Position numbers and translations under genes: made by a program
Part shown: piece after piece, positions 1-9,677 of the stretch
Layout: each line of letters starts with the position of its first letter
Position numbering within the stretch: position 1 is the first letter of the stretch
From: Acidobacteriaceae bacterium
GTDB taxonomy: Bacteria; Acidobacteriota; Terriglobia; Terriglobales; Acidobacteriaceae
DNA: 64,000 nt
Direction of reading: 5' to 3'
NCBI GenBank assembly: GCA_027452245.1
Contig: DAIDGW010000220.1
Span: forward strand, 112,009 to 176,008
The notes under the pieces: model-generated
The model's input: the letters and a program-made list of their open reading frames with translations, nothing else
The model's database searches: none
Told to the model about the DNA's origin: nothing

Positions 1-2163
1 GACTTTGCCATCGTGCGCATAGGGTGACACGAGCACGTCATCGTAGAAGCGGCGGGCATAGTATTGCAACGCCTTCCAGCGTCCGTAGTAGTCGACGCTG
101 GCCCAGGAGGCGACCGGCCAACAATCATTCAATTGCCAGTAGAGGGATCCCATGGTGCGGGGGCGCATGCGGCGGAGGTGCTCTGCGCCGAGTTTAATGA
201 CTTCGGCCTGCTGCACCTGACTTAGATAGACAAACGAAGGGAAGTCCTTGGGCTCGCGGTACTCGCGCAGCATGTAGGTGAGGATGCGCTCGTTGCCGCC
301 GTGATTTTTCTGATGGGCCTGCATCACGACGGAACGGATATCCATGTCCTCAGGTTTGGCGAAGGAGCGGATGGTGCGCATCTCGGGAAACGATTGGAAT
401 CCGTATTCGGACATGAAGCGCGGATTGACGGTGAGATAGTCGCTCGGCGGGGCGAGCGCGTGCCACACAGCCCAATAGTGCATATCGCCGGCATGGTCCT
501 GATCAGGAGGCTCGACGAAGTTGGCGCTGGGCGAACTGGGCGTGTAGGGAACGGGATCGGTGTATTCGTGCACGGCGGTTTTCAGGATGTCGGCGAACAT
601 CAGCAGGTAGTCCTGCCAGACCTGCTGGCTGACGCCGTAGGGTTGGTTGGAGCGGAATTCTTCGCGGTCTCCCCAGTGCAGCCATCCGGTTTCAACTTCG
701 TTGTTGCCGCACCAGACGACGATGCTGGGATGTTCGCGCAGGCGTTTGATCTGATCGATGGCTTCTTGCCTGACGTTCTGCTGGAAGGCGACGTCGCCAG
801 GAATCATGTCTCCGCCGAACATGAATTCCTGCCAGACCATGATGCCGAGTTCGTCGGCAGTCTCGTAGAAATCGTCAGGTTCGTAAAGGCCGCCGCCCCA
901 CTCGCGAACCATGTTCATGTGGGCGTCGCGGGCGTCTTCGAGGATCTTGCGACGCTGCTGAGGGGTGACGCGGCTGGGGAAGCTGTCGTAGGGAATCATG
1001 TCGGCTCCCTTGGCAAAGACCGGGATGCCATTGATTACGAACTCGAAGCTGATGCCCCACTGATCGGGCTGGCGACGGAGTTCGACGGAACGGAGGCCAG
1101 TGTTGAGATCGGCATGAGCGGCGGTGGTTTTGCCGGTGCGAACGGCGGCAGAGAAGTGATAGCGGTCCTGCGCGCCGTAGCCGAGGGGATACCAGAGTTT
1201 GGGCGAAGTAATGCGGATCGGCAGCGAGACGCGATTCACGCCGGGATCGAGTTGAACGGTAGTCGATCCGTCATTGACCGGTTTTCCGCCGAGTTCATTG
1301 TGGGTGAATGCGACCGAGACTGTGGCGGGCGAAGCGGCTTCAATTTCGAGTTCTGCGGTTAATTTCGCCAGATCCCGGGTGATGCTCTGCTGATGGATGT
1401 GGAAGTTCTCGATGCGGAGGCCGTCCCAGGTTTCGAGGTGAACGGGCCGCCAGATTCCTTCGGTGACGAAGCGTGGTCCCCAATCCCATCCGTACTGGTA
1501 GGGAGCTTTGCGGGTGTAGGGTGCGGTGGGGATTCCTTCTTCATTGCCGCCATTGATCGAGGAGATGGCGGGAAGGATGTACGGCAAAGATTTCACATAC
1601 GGCAGCATTTTCGTTATCGGGGAATGAAAGGTGATCTGCAGTGTGTTGTTGCCGGCGTGCAGGAATTGTTTCGCGGGGACACGCCAACGGCGAAACATGT
1701 TATCGCTGTGCAGGAGCAGGTGATTGTTGAGGGCGACATCGGCAAAGGTGTCGAGTCCGTCGAAAACGAGATCGAGATGGTCGTGGGCGAGAGCGGCGGC
1801 GTCGAGATTGAAAGAGTTCTGATACTCCCAGTCAGACTCGCCGATCCATTGCAGGCGCGATTCGTTGTCCTGATAAAAGGGCTCGGGGATGAGATGGTTC
1901 GCGAGCAGGTCGGTCTGCACAACTCCGGGAACCTGAGCTTTATGCCATTGGCCGAGGGCGGCGGTTGGGATTGGCGGATTGCCTTGCGGTTGGTCGCCGT
2001 CGGGTTGGTCGTCCGGAAAAACTTTGAGCGTCACAATGCGAAATTGCCAGTTGGAGTCCAGATCTCGGGACAACGGTTCGGACGCGTAGAGAAAAAGTGA
2101 GGAGGAAAGGAGAAAAAAGAGCAGGAGAATCCGGACAGGAGCAGGGAATTTCGTCCACTGCAT
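1..2163 (-). CDS. GH2 beta-mannosidase, C-terminus cut by window edge
   Basis: A single open frame runs from an ATG at 2163 to the window edge (721 codons), so the last part of the protein is missing. A hydrophobic signal peptide occupies about residues 10-27, placing the enzyme outside the cytoplasm. The order sugar-binding domain, beta-sandwich, TIM barrel is that of glycoside hydrolase family 2. YGWDWGPR near residue 222 is characteristic of the beta-mannosidase branch, WCGNNE near 480 carries the acid/base glutamate, and SEYGFQSFP near 585 the nucleophile. Family members are about 850-900 residues and release beta-linked mannose from mannans or glycoproteins. It is divergent from the acetyltransferase gene that begins at 2343. 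Confidence 0.93.
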   Translation of the reverse strand, partial: MQWTKFPAPVRILLLFFLLSSSLFLYASEPLSRDLDSNWQFRIVTLKVFPDDQPDGDQPQGNPPIPTAALGQWHKAQVPGVVQTDLLANHLIPEPFYQDNESRLQWIGESDWEYQNSFNLDAAALAHDHLDLVFDGLDTFADVALNNHLLLHSDNMFRRWRVPAKQFLHAGNNTLQITFHSPITKMLPYVKSLPYILPAISSINGGNEEGIPTAPYTRKAPYQYGWDWGPRFVTEGIWRPVHLETWDGLRIENFHIHQQSITRDLAKLTAELEIEAASPATVSVAFTHNELGGKPVNDGSTTVQLDPGVNRVSLPIRITSPKLWYPLGYGAQDRYHFSAAVRTGKTTAAHADLNTGLRSVELRRQPDQWGISFEFVINGIPVFAKGADMIPYDSFPSRVTPQQRRKILEDARDAHMNMVREWGGGLYEPDDFYETADELGIMVWQEFMFGGDMIPGDVAFQQNVRQEAIDQIKRLREHPSIVVWCGNNEVETGWLHWGDREEFRSNQPYGVSQQVWQDYLLMFADILKTAVHEYTDPVPYTPSSPSANFVEPPDQDHAGDMHYWAVWHALAPPSDYLTVNPRFMSEYGFQSFPEMRTIRSFAKPEDMDIRSVVMQAHQKNHGGNERILTYMLREYREPKDFPSFVYLSQVQQAEVIKLGAEHLRRMRPRTMGSLYWQLNDCWPVASWASVDYYGRWKALQYYARRFYDDVLVSPYAHDGKV

Positions 2164-2342
2164 TGTGGAAGCACCTCGCGAAAGCACAGAATCGAGCGGC
2201 CTGACCCATCAGCGTACATGAAGGAAAAGCGGATGGGAAATGGAGGAGTCTGATACGTCTGCTTGGTGGCTATACTTGGCAAATCTCTGTGCCTGTCATC
2301 GGGACGAACGTACGGCCGACGATAAGCCAAGGAAAATAACGA

Positions 2343-2912
2343 ATGTCGAATGGGGACGGCAACAAGATAATCTACAGCCGGACGCCGGAATCAGCGGCGA
2401 TGTTGGCGAACGTGAAACGAGCGATGGCGATCACCGCCGCAATCAACCGGTTGACCTTCAACGATGCAGAGAAAATTCGAGACCTATTCAGCCAACTCAT
2501 CGGAAAAAAGGTAGACGAGAGCTTTTTATTAATTCCGCCCTTCTATACGGCGGGTGGAGACGAGATCCGGGTTGGGCGGAATGTTTTCGTAAATCAAAAC
2601 TGCACTTTTTACGATCTGGGCGGCCTCGACATCGCGGACGATGTGATGATCGGGCCGAACGTGAGCATTATCACTGCGGGCCATCCTCTTGAACCTTCGC
2701 AGCGCCGCGCCGTCACGATCGGGAAACCCATTGCGATTGAGAGAAACGTCTGGATCGCGGCCGGCGCAACGATTATCGGCGGCGTGACAGTGGGAGAAAA
2801 CTCAGTTGTGGCTGCGGGTGCAGTGGTCACCAAGGATGTTCCTCCGAATACGCTGGCCGGGGGAAATCCGGCGCGGGTTATTCGTTCGATTGGCGAAGAC
2901 CTAAAGGAATAG
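2343..2912 (+). CDS. Maltose/galactoside-type sugar O-acetyltransferase (left-handed beta-helix)
   Basis: 189 residues, the usual length of the NodL/LacA/Maa family. After a helical N-terminal region the protein shows hexapeptide turns (IADDVMIGPNVSI, IERNVWIAAGATI, VGENSVVAAGAVV) that build a trimeric left-handed beta-helix. His114 in the TAGHP motif is the expected catalytic base that activates the sugar hydroxyl for acetyl transfer from acetyl-CoA. The C-terminal GNPARVIRSI is the family's closing signature. No signal peptide, so it acts in the cytoplasm. The acceptor sugar cannot be read from sequence. Confidence 0.9.
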   Translation: MSNGDGNKIIYSRTPESAAMLANVKRAMAITAAINRLTFNDAEKIRDLFSQLIGKKVDESFLLIPPFYTAGGDEIRVGRNVFVNQNCTFYDLGGLDIADDVMIGPNVSIITAGHPLEPSQRRAVTIGKPIAIERNVWIAAGATIIGGVTVGENSVVAAGAVVTKDVPPNTLAGGNPARVIRSIGEDLKE

Positions 2913-2922
2913 TGAAATGTTT

Positions 2923-2953
2923 CCCACTTCTCGCGAAGGCTGCGAGAGGTGGG
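2923..2953. terminator. 12-bp hairpin between convergent genes
   Basis: CCCACTTCTCGC (2923-2934) pairs with GCGAGAGGTGGG (2942-2953) over 12 bp with one G-T pair and a 7-base loop. It fills most of the 62-bp gap between two convergent genes. There is no T-run on either side, so it may act as a bidirectional barrier or may be a dispersed palindromic repeat; I cannot tell which. Confidence 0.5.
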
Positions 2954-2974
2954 GCATCCTATGAAATCGTGTAG

Positions 2975-4837
2975 TTACCATTGCACGCCGGGGTAAAGAC
3001 TGGGCATGCGGAAGGCGCGGTATTGCGACGCTCCGGGGGTGGTGGCTTGCCAGGCGACTTGCTCGCTGCCCGGGGACTGGGTGAATTCCTGAATGATGGC
3101 CCCGCCTTTAGGAGTGCAGAAGTCGACTTCGGCGTTGCCGTTGGCGAGCACATCGACGTTTCCTCCAAAGAAGCTATACAACGTGGGAGGCGGGGTGTAG
3201 TTGATGAGCAGCGTTGCCGTGAGGGCGCTCTCGTCGATCTGCATGATCTCGGCGGTCGAATACAAGCAGGGCGGAGCGCCGGTGGATCCGCAAACTACGC
3301 TGGCGGGAAATTGGCGGTCGTCCCCGTTATCCATGACGCCTAGCTGGAAAACTCCGCTGGTATTAGGAGTGAAATAGTTGGGCCCATGCTGAGCGTAGAA
3401 CCAGTCGGTGGGATCGGTGCCGCCGAGCAGTTTGAAATCGCCGCCCGGGCCGAGACGCCAGATAATGTTGCCGCTGCCCTTGCCATCCTCATAGTCGATC
3501 TTGATGATCCAGTTCTGATGACGCATGGAAAAAAGAATATTGTGATCATCGGAGTAGAGCAGGGCATTCCCGTGCGTCCAGTCGGGAAACAGATAAGGGT
3601 GGCGATTTATATCGAGATGATCGAAAGAGTTCCACACCCAAACCGGATGGTAGTTCTGATCGACGTCGACGAGGACATCTCCAAGCACAAGACTTGTTCC
3701 TGGATAGCCCGGCAGATTGTTATAAGGCACGTGCATGGAGGTGAGAACGAGAGTGTGACCGTTGGGCAGGGGCAAAGCGTCGTGATGGAATCCCAGCAAA
3801 TTGTAGTTGTAGCCGAGCGCCTGAAGCGATTGGGTGAGTTGGTCGATGGAGAGCTCGCGTACCGTGTTTCCGGCGAGATCGATCTCGCGAATGACGTCGA
3901 TGGTGCCACTGGATCCCCCCGGAGTCGGAGGGATGGGAAGGAACGATGTAGAGGAGACGACAATCAGGAAGTCTCCATTGGTCATCAAGTGGGCACCCTG
4001 CACGATATCGGAGGAAGATCCGGGATATTGGTAAGTCCAGATGACGTGTCCCTGAAGGTCGGTGGCGAACAGTTGTGAGCCGGATTGTGGAATGACGGTG
4101 TCGAACAACTCGATGCCGGGCTGTGGCACCAGGCCAGTGGGATTGGTGATCTTGAGGGATGCAGTCTGAGGCGCCGCACTGGTGGTGAATTGCCGGTCTG
4201 CATCGGAGAACGAAATCGAGTGCGGGAGAGATGCGATGGCGTGCATCTGGTAGGTAGTGTTCTGCTGCATACCCGCAACGTAGACGTGCACCATGCCTCC
4301 ATTGGGAGAAGGCGTGGGCTGGGAAGAGGTCATCAGGTTGGACGGGCCGAACTGCACGCTGAGATTTCCCGGGGCCGGAAGGTAGAGCGAGTAGGCAACG
4401 ACCTGAGGGTTTGGGGTCGGGGTGAGAATTCCAGCGCCCATCACGGCAACAACCGCGGTGGCGAAATTGGTCTGCGGGGATGCAGCGAGCGCGGCCGTGA
4501 TGACAGCATTGGTGCTGAGCTTGACCGAGGGAGCGGTGAAGGTGCCGGTGCTGTCGACGGTCCCGACCGTCGAGTTGCCGCCTACGATGTTGTTGACTGA
4601 CCATTGCAGGGAACTGCCGGCGGGCGCATTGGCCGTGAATTTTGCCGTCTGACCGGCCGAGAGGGCGGCGTACTGCGGAGCCACGGTGACAGAGCCGCTT
4701 TGCTGGGCGACGGGGGGTGGTTGGGATGGAGGCGGCGCCTGGGGCAGTTGGTATTGGCGGTTCTGGCCCCCGCCACAGCCACAAAGGGAGAGCGCAGAGA
4801 TGCCGAAGCAAATCCAGAGCAGAGCAAATTTCGACAC
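2975..4837 (-). CDS. Arylsulfotransferase-like lipoprotein
   Basis: 620 residues. The N-terminus has a short hydrophobic stretch and a lipobox ending LSLCGC, followed by a Pro/Gln-rich linker, so it is likely a lipid-anchored envelope protein. Residues about 45-130 form a bacterial Ig-like domain. From about 240 onward the repeats match the aryl-sulfate sulfotransferase (AssT) beta-propeller: LQGHVIWTYQYPG, GFHHDALPLPNGHTLVL, WTHGNAL, SMRHQNWIIKID and AQHGPN. The spaced histidines are those used by AssT for sulfate transfer between phenols. Whether this divergent member transfers sulfate or only keeps the propeller is unknown. It is convergent with the upstream acetyltransferase. Confidence 0.8.
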   Translation of the reverse strand: MSKFALLWICFGISALSLCGCGGGQNRQYQLPQAPPPSQPPPVAQQSGSVTVAPQYAALSAGQTAKFTANAPAGSSLQWSVNNIVGGNSTVGTVDSTGTFTAPSVKLSTNAVITAALAASPQTNFATAVVAVMGAGILTPTPNPQVVAYSLYLPAPGNLSVQFGPSNLMTSSQPTPSPNGGMVHVYVAGMQQNTTYQMHAIASLPHSISFSDADRQFTTSAAPQTASLKITNPTGLVPQPGIELFDTVIPQSGSQLFATDLQGHVIWTYQYPGSSSDIVQGAHLMTNGDFLIVVSSTSFLPIPPTPGGSSGTIDVIREIDLAGNTVRELSIDQLTQSLQALGYNYNLLGFHHDALPLPNGHTLVLTSMHVPYNNLPGYPGTSLVLGDVLVDVDQNYHPVWVWNSFDHLDINRHPYLFPDWTHGNALLYSDDHNILFSMRHQNWIIKIDYEDGKGSGNIIWRLGPGGDFKLLGGTDPTDWFYAQHGPNYFTPNTSGVFQLGVMDNGDDRQFPASVVCGSTGAPPCLYSTAEIMQIDESALTATLLINYTPPPTLYSFFGGNVDVLANGNAEVDFCTPKGGAIIQEFTQSPGSEQVAWQATTPGASQYRAFRMPSLYPGVQW

Positions 4838-5007
4838 AGGGCTGGTCGGTATCCTTTCGTCCGACGACGATGTGCAGGCTAATGACTAATTATAGAGATT
4901 CCAGAAATGCGTTTAAGGTTTTCTCTGTAGGAATGGCGAGTAGCACAATTACTTCCAAAGGTGGCAGTGAATAGGAATTACGCACGATCATATTGAACAA
5001 CACGCAA

Positions 5008-6954
5008 TCATTCTCGCGCTGAAGTGCCCTGGGCAGGCGTATCAGTCGTGGAGTCGGACGGTTCGGCCTGCCGCGCTGGGACCGGTTGCGGAAGATTCAG
5101 TTTGCTCTGCTTGGGTGCGGACTGCTTGTCGGTCGAATCCACAGAGAACAGCATGTAGTGATCAAAGCTGTGCACGCGGTGATAGTAGTGGCGGTTAAGT
5201 TCGAGATAGATATCCACGCGCTGGGGCAGCCAGAGGTCCACATTTTTCTTGGGGAAGTGAATGGGGCCGTATTCCACGATCTGATGCTGCACCGGGAATC
5301 CCGGCAAGGGGGTGGCGAGGTCGGACTCAATGTGCACGATTTCGAAATTGTTGGCAGCGATCCAAGCGCGGCCTTTCAGCTTCATCGGATAGTGCTCACT
5401 ACCAATCACGTAGTCGGCCATGCGGCTGGGCTTGTCATCGCGCTGGCGGAAGTGCATGATCCAGGTCGCCTGGCCATGCCAGTCGCCCAAGCCCTCGCAG
5501 GTCATCTGGTAGTTGTCGCGCATGCTGGGATGGAAGACCAAGGCAAGACTGACGAAGCCGCTGGTAACAAAATGATCGGGCAGGTCGGCGGTACCGTAGC
5601 GGGTGTTGCGATTCTCGGTTGTGCCCAGCAGCCCATGAGAGCTTTCGGAAATGGAGGCGACATAATCGAATTTGCGGGTCTCTTTTGAAATCGGATTTCC
5701 GGTCTTGTCGAGTTGCTGGTGGACGAGGTCTTCGACGGCGGCGAACTTGCCGATATTGTCAGCCAGTTCTTTCACGCGTTCGCCGGAGTTCTCGATCACC
5801 TGCTGGAAGGGGCAGGCTACATTGGTGGCAACGGTCGGCTTGACGTCATCGATGCCGGGAGGGCCCCAGGCACTTTCGGGCAAAGTAGGCTGGGATGCGG
5901 CCAGGGTCAAATTGCCGGAGGTTAGGTTTGCGGCCTCGCCTTCCTTGCGGTTCTTGATCTGGGTAATCAGACCTTGAACCTGGGGAGCGGCGGGATTCTG
6001 GGGATTGGTGACAAGGAATCTCTGCAAGACCGCAATCGCTTCCTGATTGTGACCAAGATTGGCGAGCGCTTCCCCGAGGACAAGATTGGCCACGCTGCCG
6101 ACAGCGTTTCCTTTATTGATGGCGATCTGGGCCTGTTGTTTAGCTTTCTCGTAATCTTTGTGGCGAAGGCAGGCGTCGGCGAGCAGGTTATGCGCCATCC
6201 AATATTCAGGGTCGACCAGTACGGCACGATCCAGAGTTTTCAGGGCAGCGTCGTTATGTTCGTTCTGCAATTGGACGCGGCCTAACAGGGTGAGTGTCTG
6301 TCCATTCTGCGGATCAAATTGTGCGGCTTTGGCGAAGTAGGTCTCTGATTTGGGGAACTGATGTAGTTCCATGAACAAATAGCCGTAAAGGAAATTCACT
6401 TTGGGGCTATTGGGGGCGACTTTGTAGGCAGCGTCAAGCTTCTTCTCGCCCTCTTTCAATTTGCTGGACTTTAGCGCATAGACCGCCTGATTCACGGTTT
6501 TGCGAGCCTTCGGCGGAAGACTCTCATCGGAGCCATTCAGATCGACGGCCATGGGATCCTTCGACATCAGAACTTCAACTTCCATGGTGCGAATGGTGCG
6601 GCCGACTTGCACGTGCTTGTGCTGGGTCAAATATCCGACAGCATTGACTTCGACGTCATACTCCCCGAAATCCTCAGTGCAGAAAAATGTCTTGGAATCC
6701 AATGCTGTTGTCTGCCACTGGGCGTTATTGCGGACCGAGTCCTGGAGCTTGACCACCGCCTGACGGTCAAGCTTGTGCCGGGATTGATCCAGTACGGTGA
6801 CTTGAACGCTCTGCAGTTCCGCGCAATTATCCTGCGCGACTTCATTCATACGCAGGCTAATGTTGCCTTGCCCCCAAAGGGGGCTGACGGTCATGAGGGA
6901 ACAGGCGGCCAGGGCAAAAAGATAGGAAGAAAAACGATACTTGCTATGACTCAC
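5008..6954 (-). CDS. Exported TPR protein with carboxypeptidase-regulatory-like N-domain
   Basis: I place the start at a GTG (6954) because GGAG lies exactly six bases upstream; a TTG four codons earlier has no such site. The 648-residue product begins with a Sec signal peptide cleaved near residue 29 (SPLWGQ). Residues 35-130 look like a carboxypeptidase-regulatory beta-sandwich. About residues 155-330 hold at least five tetratricopeptide repeats (for example NFLYGYLFMELHQFPKSETY and AHNLLADACLRHKDYEKAKQ). The C-terminal third is an all-beta region with no family I recognise. It is probably a periplasmic or surface scaffold; the tail is rich in Pro, Ser and Thr. Confidence 0.8.
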   Translation of the reverse strand: MSHSKYRFSSYLFALAACSLMTVSPLWGQGNISLRMNEVAQDNCAELQSVQVTVLDQSRHKLDRQAVVKLQDSVRNNAQWQTTALDSKTFFCTEDFGEYDVEVNAVGYLTQHKHVQVGRTIRTMEVEVLMSKDPMAVDLNGSDESLPPKARKTVNQAVYALKSSKLKEGEKKLDAAYKVAPNSPKVNFLYGYLFMELHQFPKSETYFAKAAQFDPQNGQTLTLLGRVQLQNEHNDAALKTLDRAVLVDPEYWMAHNLLADACLRHKDYEKAKQQAQIAINKGNAVGSVANLVLGEALANLGHNQEAIAVLQRFLVTNPQNPAAPQVQGLITQIKNRKEGEAANLTSGNLTLAASQPTLPESAWGPPGIDDVKPTVATNVACPFQQVIENSGERVKELADNIGKFAAVEDLVHQQLDKTGNPISKETRKFDYVASISESSHGLLGTTENRNTRYGTADLPDHFVTSGFVSLALVFHPSMRDNYQMTCEGLGDWHGQATWIMHFRQRDDKPSRMADYVIGSEHYPMKLKGRAWIAANNFEIVHIESDLATPLPGFPVQHQIVEYGPIHFPKKNVDLWLPQRVDIYLELNRHYYHRVHSFDHYMLFSVDSTDKQSAPKQSKLNLPQPVPARQAEPSDSTTDTPAQGTSARE

Positions 6955-6966
6955 AATGAACTCCAA

Positions 6967-7445
6967 AAGCAGACGAATGGCTTCACCACGGTAATCACTG
7001 CGGAATCATTCTATTGCGAGATTCTGCTTTAAGCGACTACTTTTTAGTGCGATTGCATTAAGGTGGCAATTGGCCCACCATGCAATTGATCCGGGACTAT
7101 AACTTGAAGTTATTGAGGCTCACGCAGGATTAGCGATATGGTCGAGATTCGCTAAGTTGAACCGCTGATTTCTGTCGTCTAGGTTAAATGACTGATTCTA
7201 CGGGATGTTGTGTAGAACCCCTGGGACTTGCTCCTAAGGGTGGGAATGCTTACCGTAGAGGAATCAACCGATTGCTGTACCGCTTTTTGTTTGTGTGACA
7301 GTCGGGTAGTTCCAAGAGAGCACCTTAGTCCTCCGCTCCTCTGGCCATTGGTGATCTGGTCGGCTCCCTCACACCGAAGTAAAGTCCAGAAAAATTCAGG
7401 ATTCTCCGCTCGAGTTTCCTCGCAATCCATTCGAGAGGTCGAGAT
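6967..7445. other. 479-bp intergenic region, no gene recognised
   Basis: This gap separates two divergent genes and must hold both promoters. The third near the left gene is AT-richer than the surroundings. I found no convincing ORF, RNA family or near-consensus promoter. AGAGG seven bases before 7446 is the ribosome-binding site of the rightward gene. Confidence 0.5.
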
Positions 7446-8636
7446 ATGTTTAAGCGCTTTCCGTATGGGGAGCTACAGGAGTGCGCAGGCGCACTTCGAC
7501 GAAAGGGCGGAGTCCTTGGCAGTCTGTGCTTGTTTGCGATGTTGACCGGGTGCGGAGCATCGAATGCCGCGCACCAGAACAACAGCACGCCTCCGGCATC
7601 GGCCGAAACGCTGACGATTTCCGACACACTTCCGCAAGCCACGCAGGGTTCCGGCTATAACGGCACGATCAGTGTGATGGGAGGAACGGCACCGTACACA
7701 TTTGTGGTTGCGTCAGGGCAGCTTCCGACGGGACTGGCACTAGGGAACAATACCGGAACGGTTTCCGGCACTCCGAGCCAAAGCGGAACCTACAGTTTTG
7801 CCGTTCAGGTTCTGGACTCTAAGGGAACGACGAAGCAGAAGGCGTTGCAGATCGGGGTTGCCACTCCAGCTCCGACGACCCCGCCGAGCAATCCCCCGAC
7901 CAGTAACCCCCCAAGTTCGACAGGATCGAGTTCAGGCCAATCGTTTACAAACGTACAACACGCCGGTGGATGGGGACAGTACGGGCAAGGTCCACCGAAT
8001 TTCGTGGACTGCTCGCCGTCGCCGTGCGATGGAATTTCATTTTCAATGGCGCAGAACGTAAGCAATCCATCGATGAGCGGACAGGCGAGCGAGTACAGCC
8101 TAGGAGGAACGACGGCTTATTCGGATGCGCTGTGGAACAATCACCTGATTGGGCCGGGTTCTTCGCAGGGAATGCCGGATGGAAATGGCACGATCGTCCC
8201 CGGCCTTCATAATTTCACCTATGACGTTTACTTTTACAGCGACGACTTGAGCCTCTCGCAGGCGGTGGAATTCGATATCAATCAATTCTTCGACGGCATG
8301 GGATTTATCTTCGGGCATGAATGCCGGATTGCGGGCGGAAATCAGTGGGATGTCTGGGACAACCAGAATGCGAAATGGGTTCCGACCGGAATTCCGTGTT
8401 ATCCCAACAGCAATGCCTGGAATCATGTCACGATCCAGGTGCAGCGGACATCGAATGATCAATTGCTGTATCAGTCGATCACGCTCAACGGACAAACCAG
8501 CAACCTGAACTGGACCTTCAATCATGGTTCGGCGCCGAACTGGTATGGCGTCACGATCAACTACCAGATGGATGGGAACTCGAGCCAGGATTCCTACAAC
8601 GTCTATCTGGACCAGTTGACGTTTACGTATCAGTAA
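7446..8636 (+). CDS. Secreted lipoprotein: Ig-like domain, Pro/Ser linker, beta-rich C-terminal domain
   Basis: 396 residues. A basic N-terminus and hydrophobic stretch end in the lipobox LTGC near residue 37. Residues about 55-135 are a putative Ig domain of the He_PIG type (SGYNGTISVMGGTAPY and GLALGNNTGTVSGTPSQSG). A Thr/Pro/Ser linker then leads to a C-terminal domain of about 230 residues rich in Trp, Asn and Gly that resembles concanavalin-like lectin/glucanase folds by composition. I see no catalytic signature. Start choice is supported by AGAGG seven bases upstream. It most likely binds surface polysaccharide; this is inference. Confidence 0.75.
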   Translation: MFKRFPYGELQECAGALRRKGGVLGSLCLFAMLTGCGASNAAHQNNSTPPASAETLTISDTLPQATQGSGYNGTISVMGGTAPYTFVVASGQLPTGLALGNNTGTVSGTPSQSGTYSFAVQVLDSKGTTKQKALQIGVATPAPTTPPSNPPTSNPPSSTGSSSGQSFTNVQHAGGWGQYGQGPPNFVDCSPSPCDGISFSMAQNVSNPSMSGQASEYSLGGTTAYSDALWNNHLIGPGSSQGMPDGNGTIVPGLHNFTYDVYFYSDDLSLSQAVEFDINQFFDGMGFIFGHECRIAGGNQWDVWDNQNAKWVPTGIPCYPNSNAWNHVTIQVQRTSNDQLLYQSITLNGQTSNLNWTFNHGSAPNWYGVTINYQMDGNSSQDSYNVYLDQLTFTYQ

Positions 8637-8645
8637 GCGAGCGGC

Positions 8646-9221
8646 TCAGGCAGTCTGCGAGCGCGAGCCAGCTTTAGCGCGTGCCGGCGGCGCGGGCTTT
8701 CGCGGCTGAGTTACGGAGGCGAACATCAGGTGCTGCTCGGCCTCGGCGTAGGGGTTGTAGAGAGTGTCGGGGTACCAATTGCCGGCGAACAATTCGGGCT
8801 GGCGAGCGATCGTACAGCGCTGGACGTGAACGGAATCCACGAAAGTGTGGGGAATCTGAGGCGATCCCCAATCGCCGCCCCAGATGAGAGCGCAACTGTG
8901 CGCCAGTTGTCCGAGAAAAGAGTAGTCACCCTTCCAACAGGGTTCGTTGCCGACGATCCGCACGATATCGCAAGCTAATCCGTAGTGATGCACGCCGACG
9001 GTGCGCAGCTTAGTGGCGCCATGATTGAAAAGATTGAGTTGACGCTCCTGGCTGCGGTAGGTTTCGAAGACCATGACGGGCATGCCCATCTGGGCGGCAG
9101 CAGAAACAATCTTTTCGACTAGCTGGCGGGTCGTGGGTTCCAGCAGATCAAGGTCGGCAATGCGGTCGGGGGAATCGAAGAGGGGATGGCGACGAAGGAC
9201 GTCGATGTAGAAGCTGTTCGT
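8646..9221 (-). CDS. M15 family peptidase (peptidoglycan L,D-/D,D-peptidase), apparent ACG start
   Basis: The frame contains the complete M15 zinc signature: HHYGLACD (H-x2-G-x-A-x-D) supplies two ligands and DSVHVQ the third, with YRSQERQ before them as in VanY/endolysin-type enzymes that cut peptidoglycan stem peptides. The conserved part extends upstream through FYIDVLRRHPLFDSPDRIADL, but this segment has no ATG, GTG or TTG at its beginning; an in-frame TGA lies two codons before an ACG at 9221-9219. GAGG is six bases upstream of that ACG, so translation probably starts there (191 residues). An internal ATG at 9089 would lose about 44 conserved-looking residues. No signal peptide is visible. 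It ends 9 bases from the convergent lipoprotein gene. Confidence 0.8.
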   Translation of the reverse strand, partial: TNSFYIDVLRRHPLFDSPDRIADLDLLEPTTRQLVEKIVSAAAQMGMPVMVFETYRSQERQLNLFNHGATKLRTVGVHHYGLACDIVRIVGNEPCWKGDYSFLGQLAHSCALIWGGDWGSPQIPHTFVDSVHVQRCTIARQPELFAGNWYPDTLYNPYAEAEQHLMFASVTQPRKPAPPARAKAGSRSQTA

Positions 9222-9390
9222 AAGTCACCTCTGGATGGTGGCATCGCCGATGGTGATCGCCGGAATGGTCCCGGCTGATTTTCAGTGGATCACATTTGGG
9301 TGGGCTGTCAACAGGAAGTTGGGTTTTGTTTGGAAACTGGAACAGGGCGAGACCCGATTTGGGAATCATCTTCGGGCTCTCCAGCCGCTT

Positions 9391-9585
9391 TCACTTCTTT
9401 GTAGGGCGCCGGGTCGTTTTCTTTCTGGAGCCTGGCTTCGACTCAGTCGTGACCTGCACGCTCGCGCGGTTTCTGCCTGAGCCAACGGGGACAACTTTGC
9501 TGGTCTGATTGATGGCAGGTTCACCGTCTTCGCGATGGCTTCTGAATTTGTCTACTGCCCGTTTTGTGGTTGGCTCCATAGCCAT
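9391..9585 (-). CDS. Possible small basic protein, unrecognised
   Basis: A 64-residue open frame with a strongly basic, disordered C-terminus (SRKKTTRRPTKK). No good ribosome-binding site precedes the ATG. It lies between the M15 peptidase and the tRNA-Gly gene and could equally be a chance ORF. Confidence 0.3.
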   Translation of the reverse strand: MAMEPTTKRAVDKFRSHREDGEPAINQTSKVVPVGSGRNRASVQVTTESKPGSRKKTTRRPTKK

Positions 9586-9677
9586 TGGATGTGAATGCGG
9601 AGGATGGGTTTGGCAGAAATCTGAAAAGAGGCCGGTAATTGACAGAAAGCGGCAGCGCTCGGATAATCAGCAAGAAA

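Noticed and set aside
301..2100. Long rightward ORFs opposite the beta-mannosidase
   Set aside because: They are antisense frames of a clearly conserved GH2 gene and have no recognisable protein content.
2240..2692. Rightward ORF overlapping the acetyltransferase
   Set aside because: Out of frame with the conserved hexapeptide-repeat protein; composition typical of a shadow frame.
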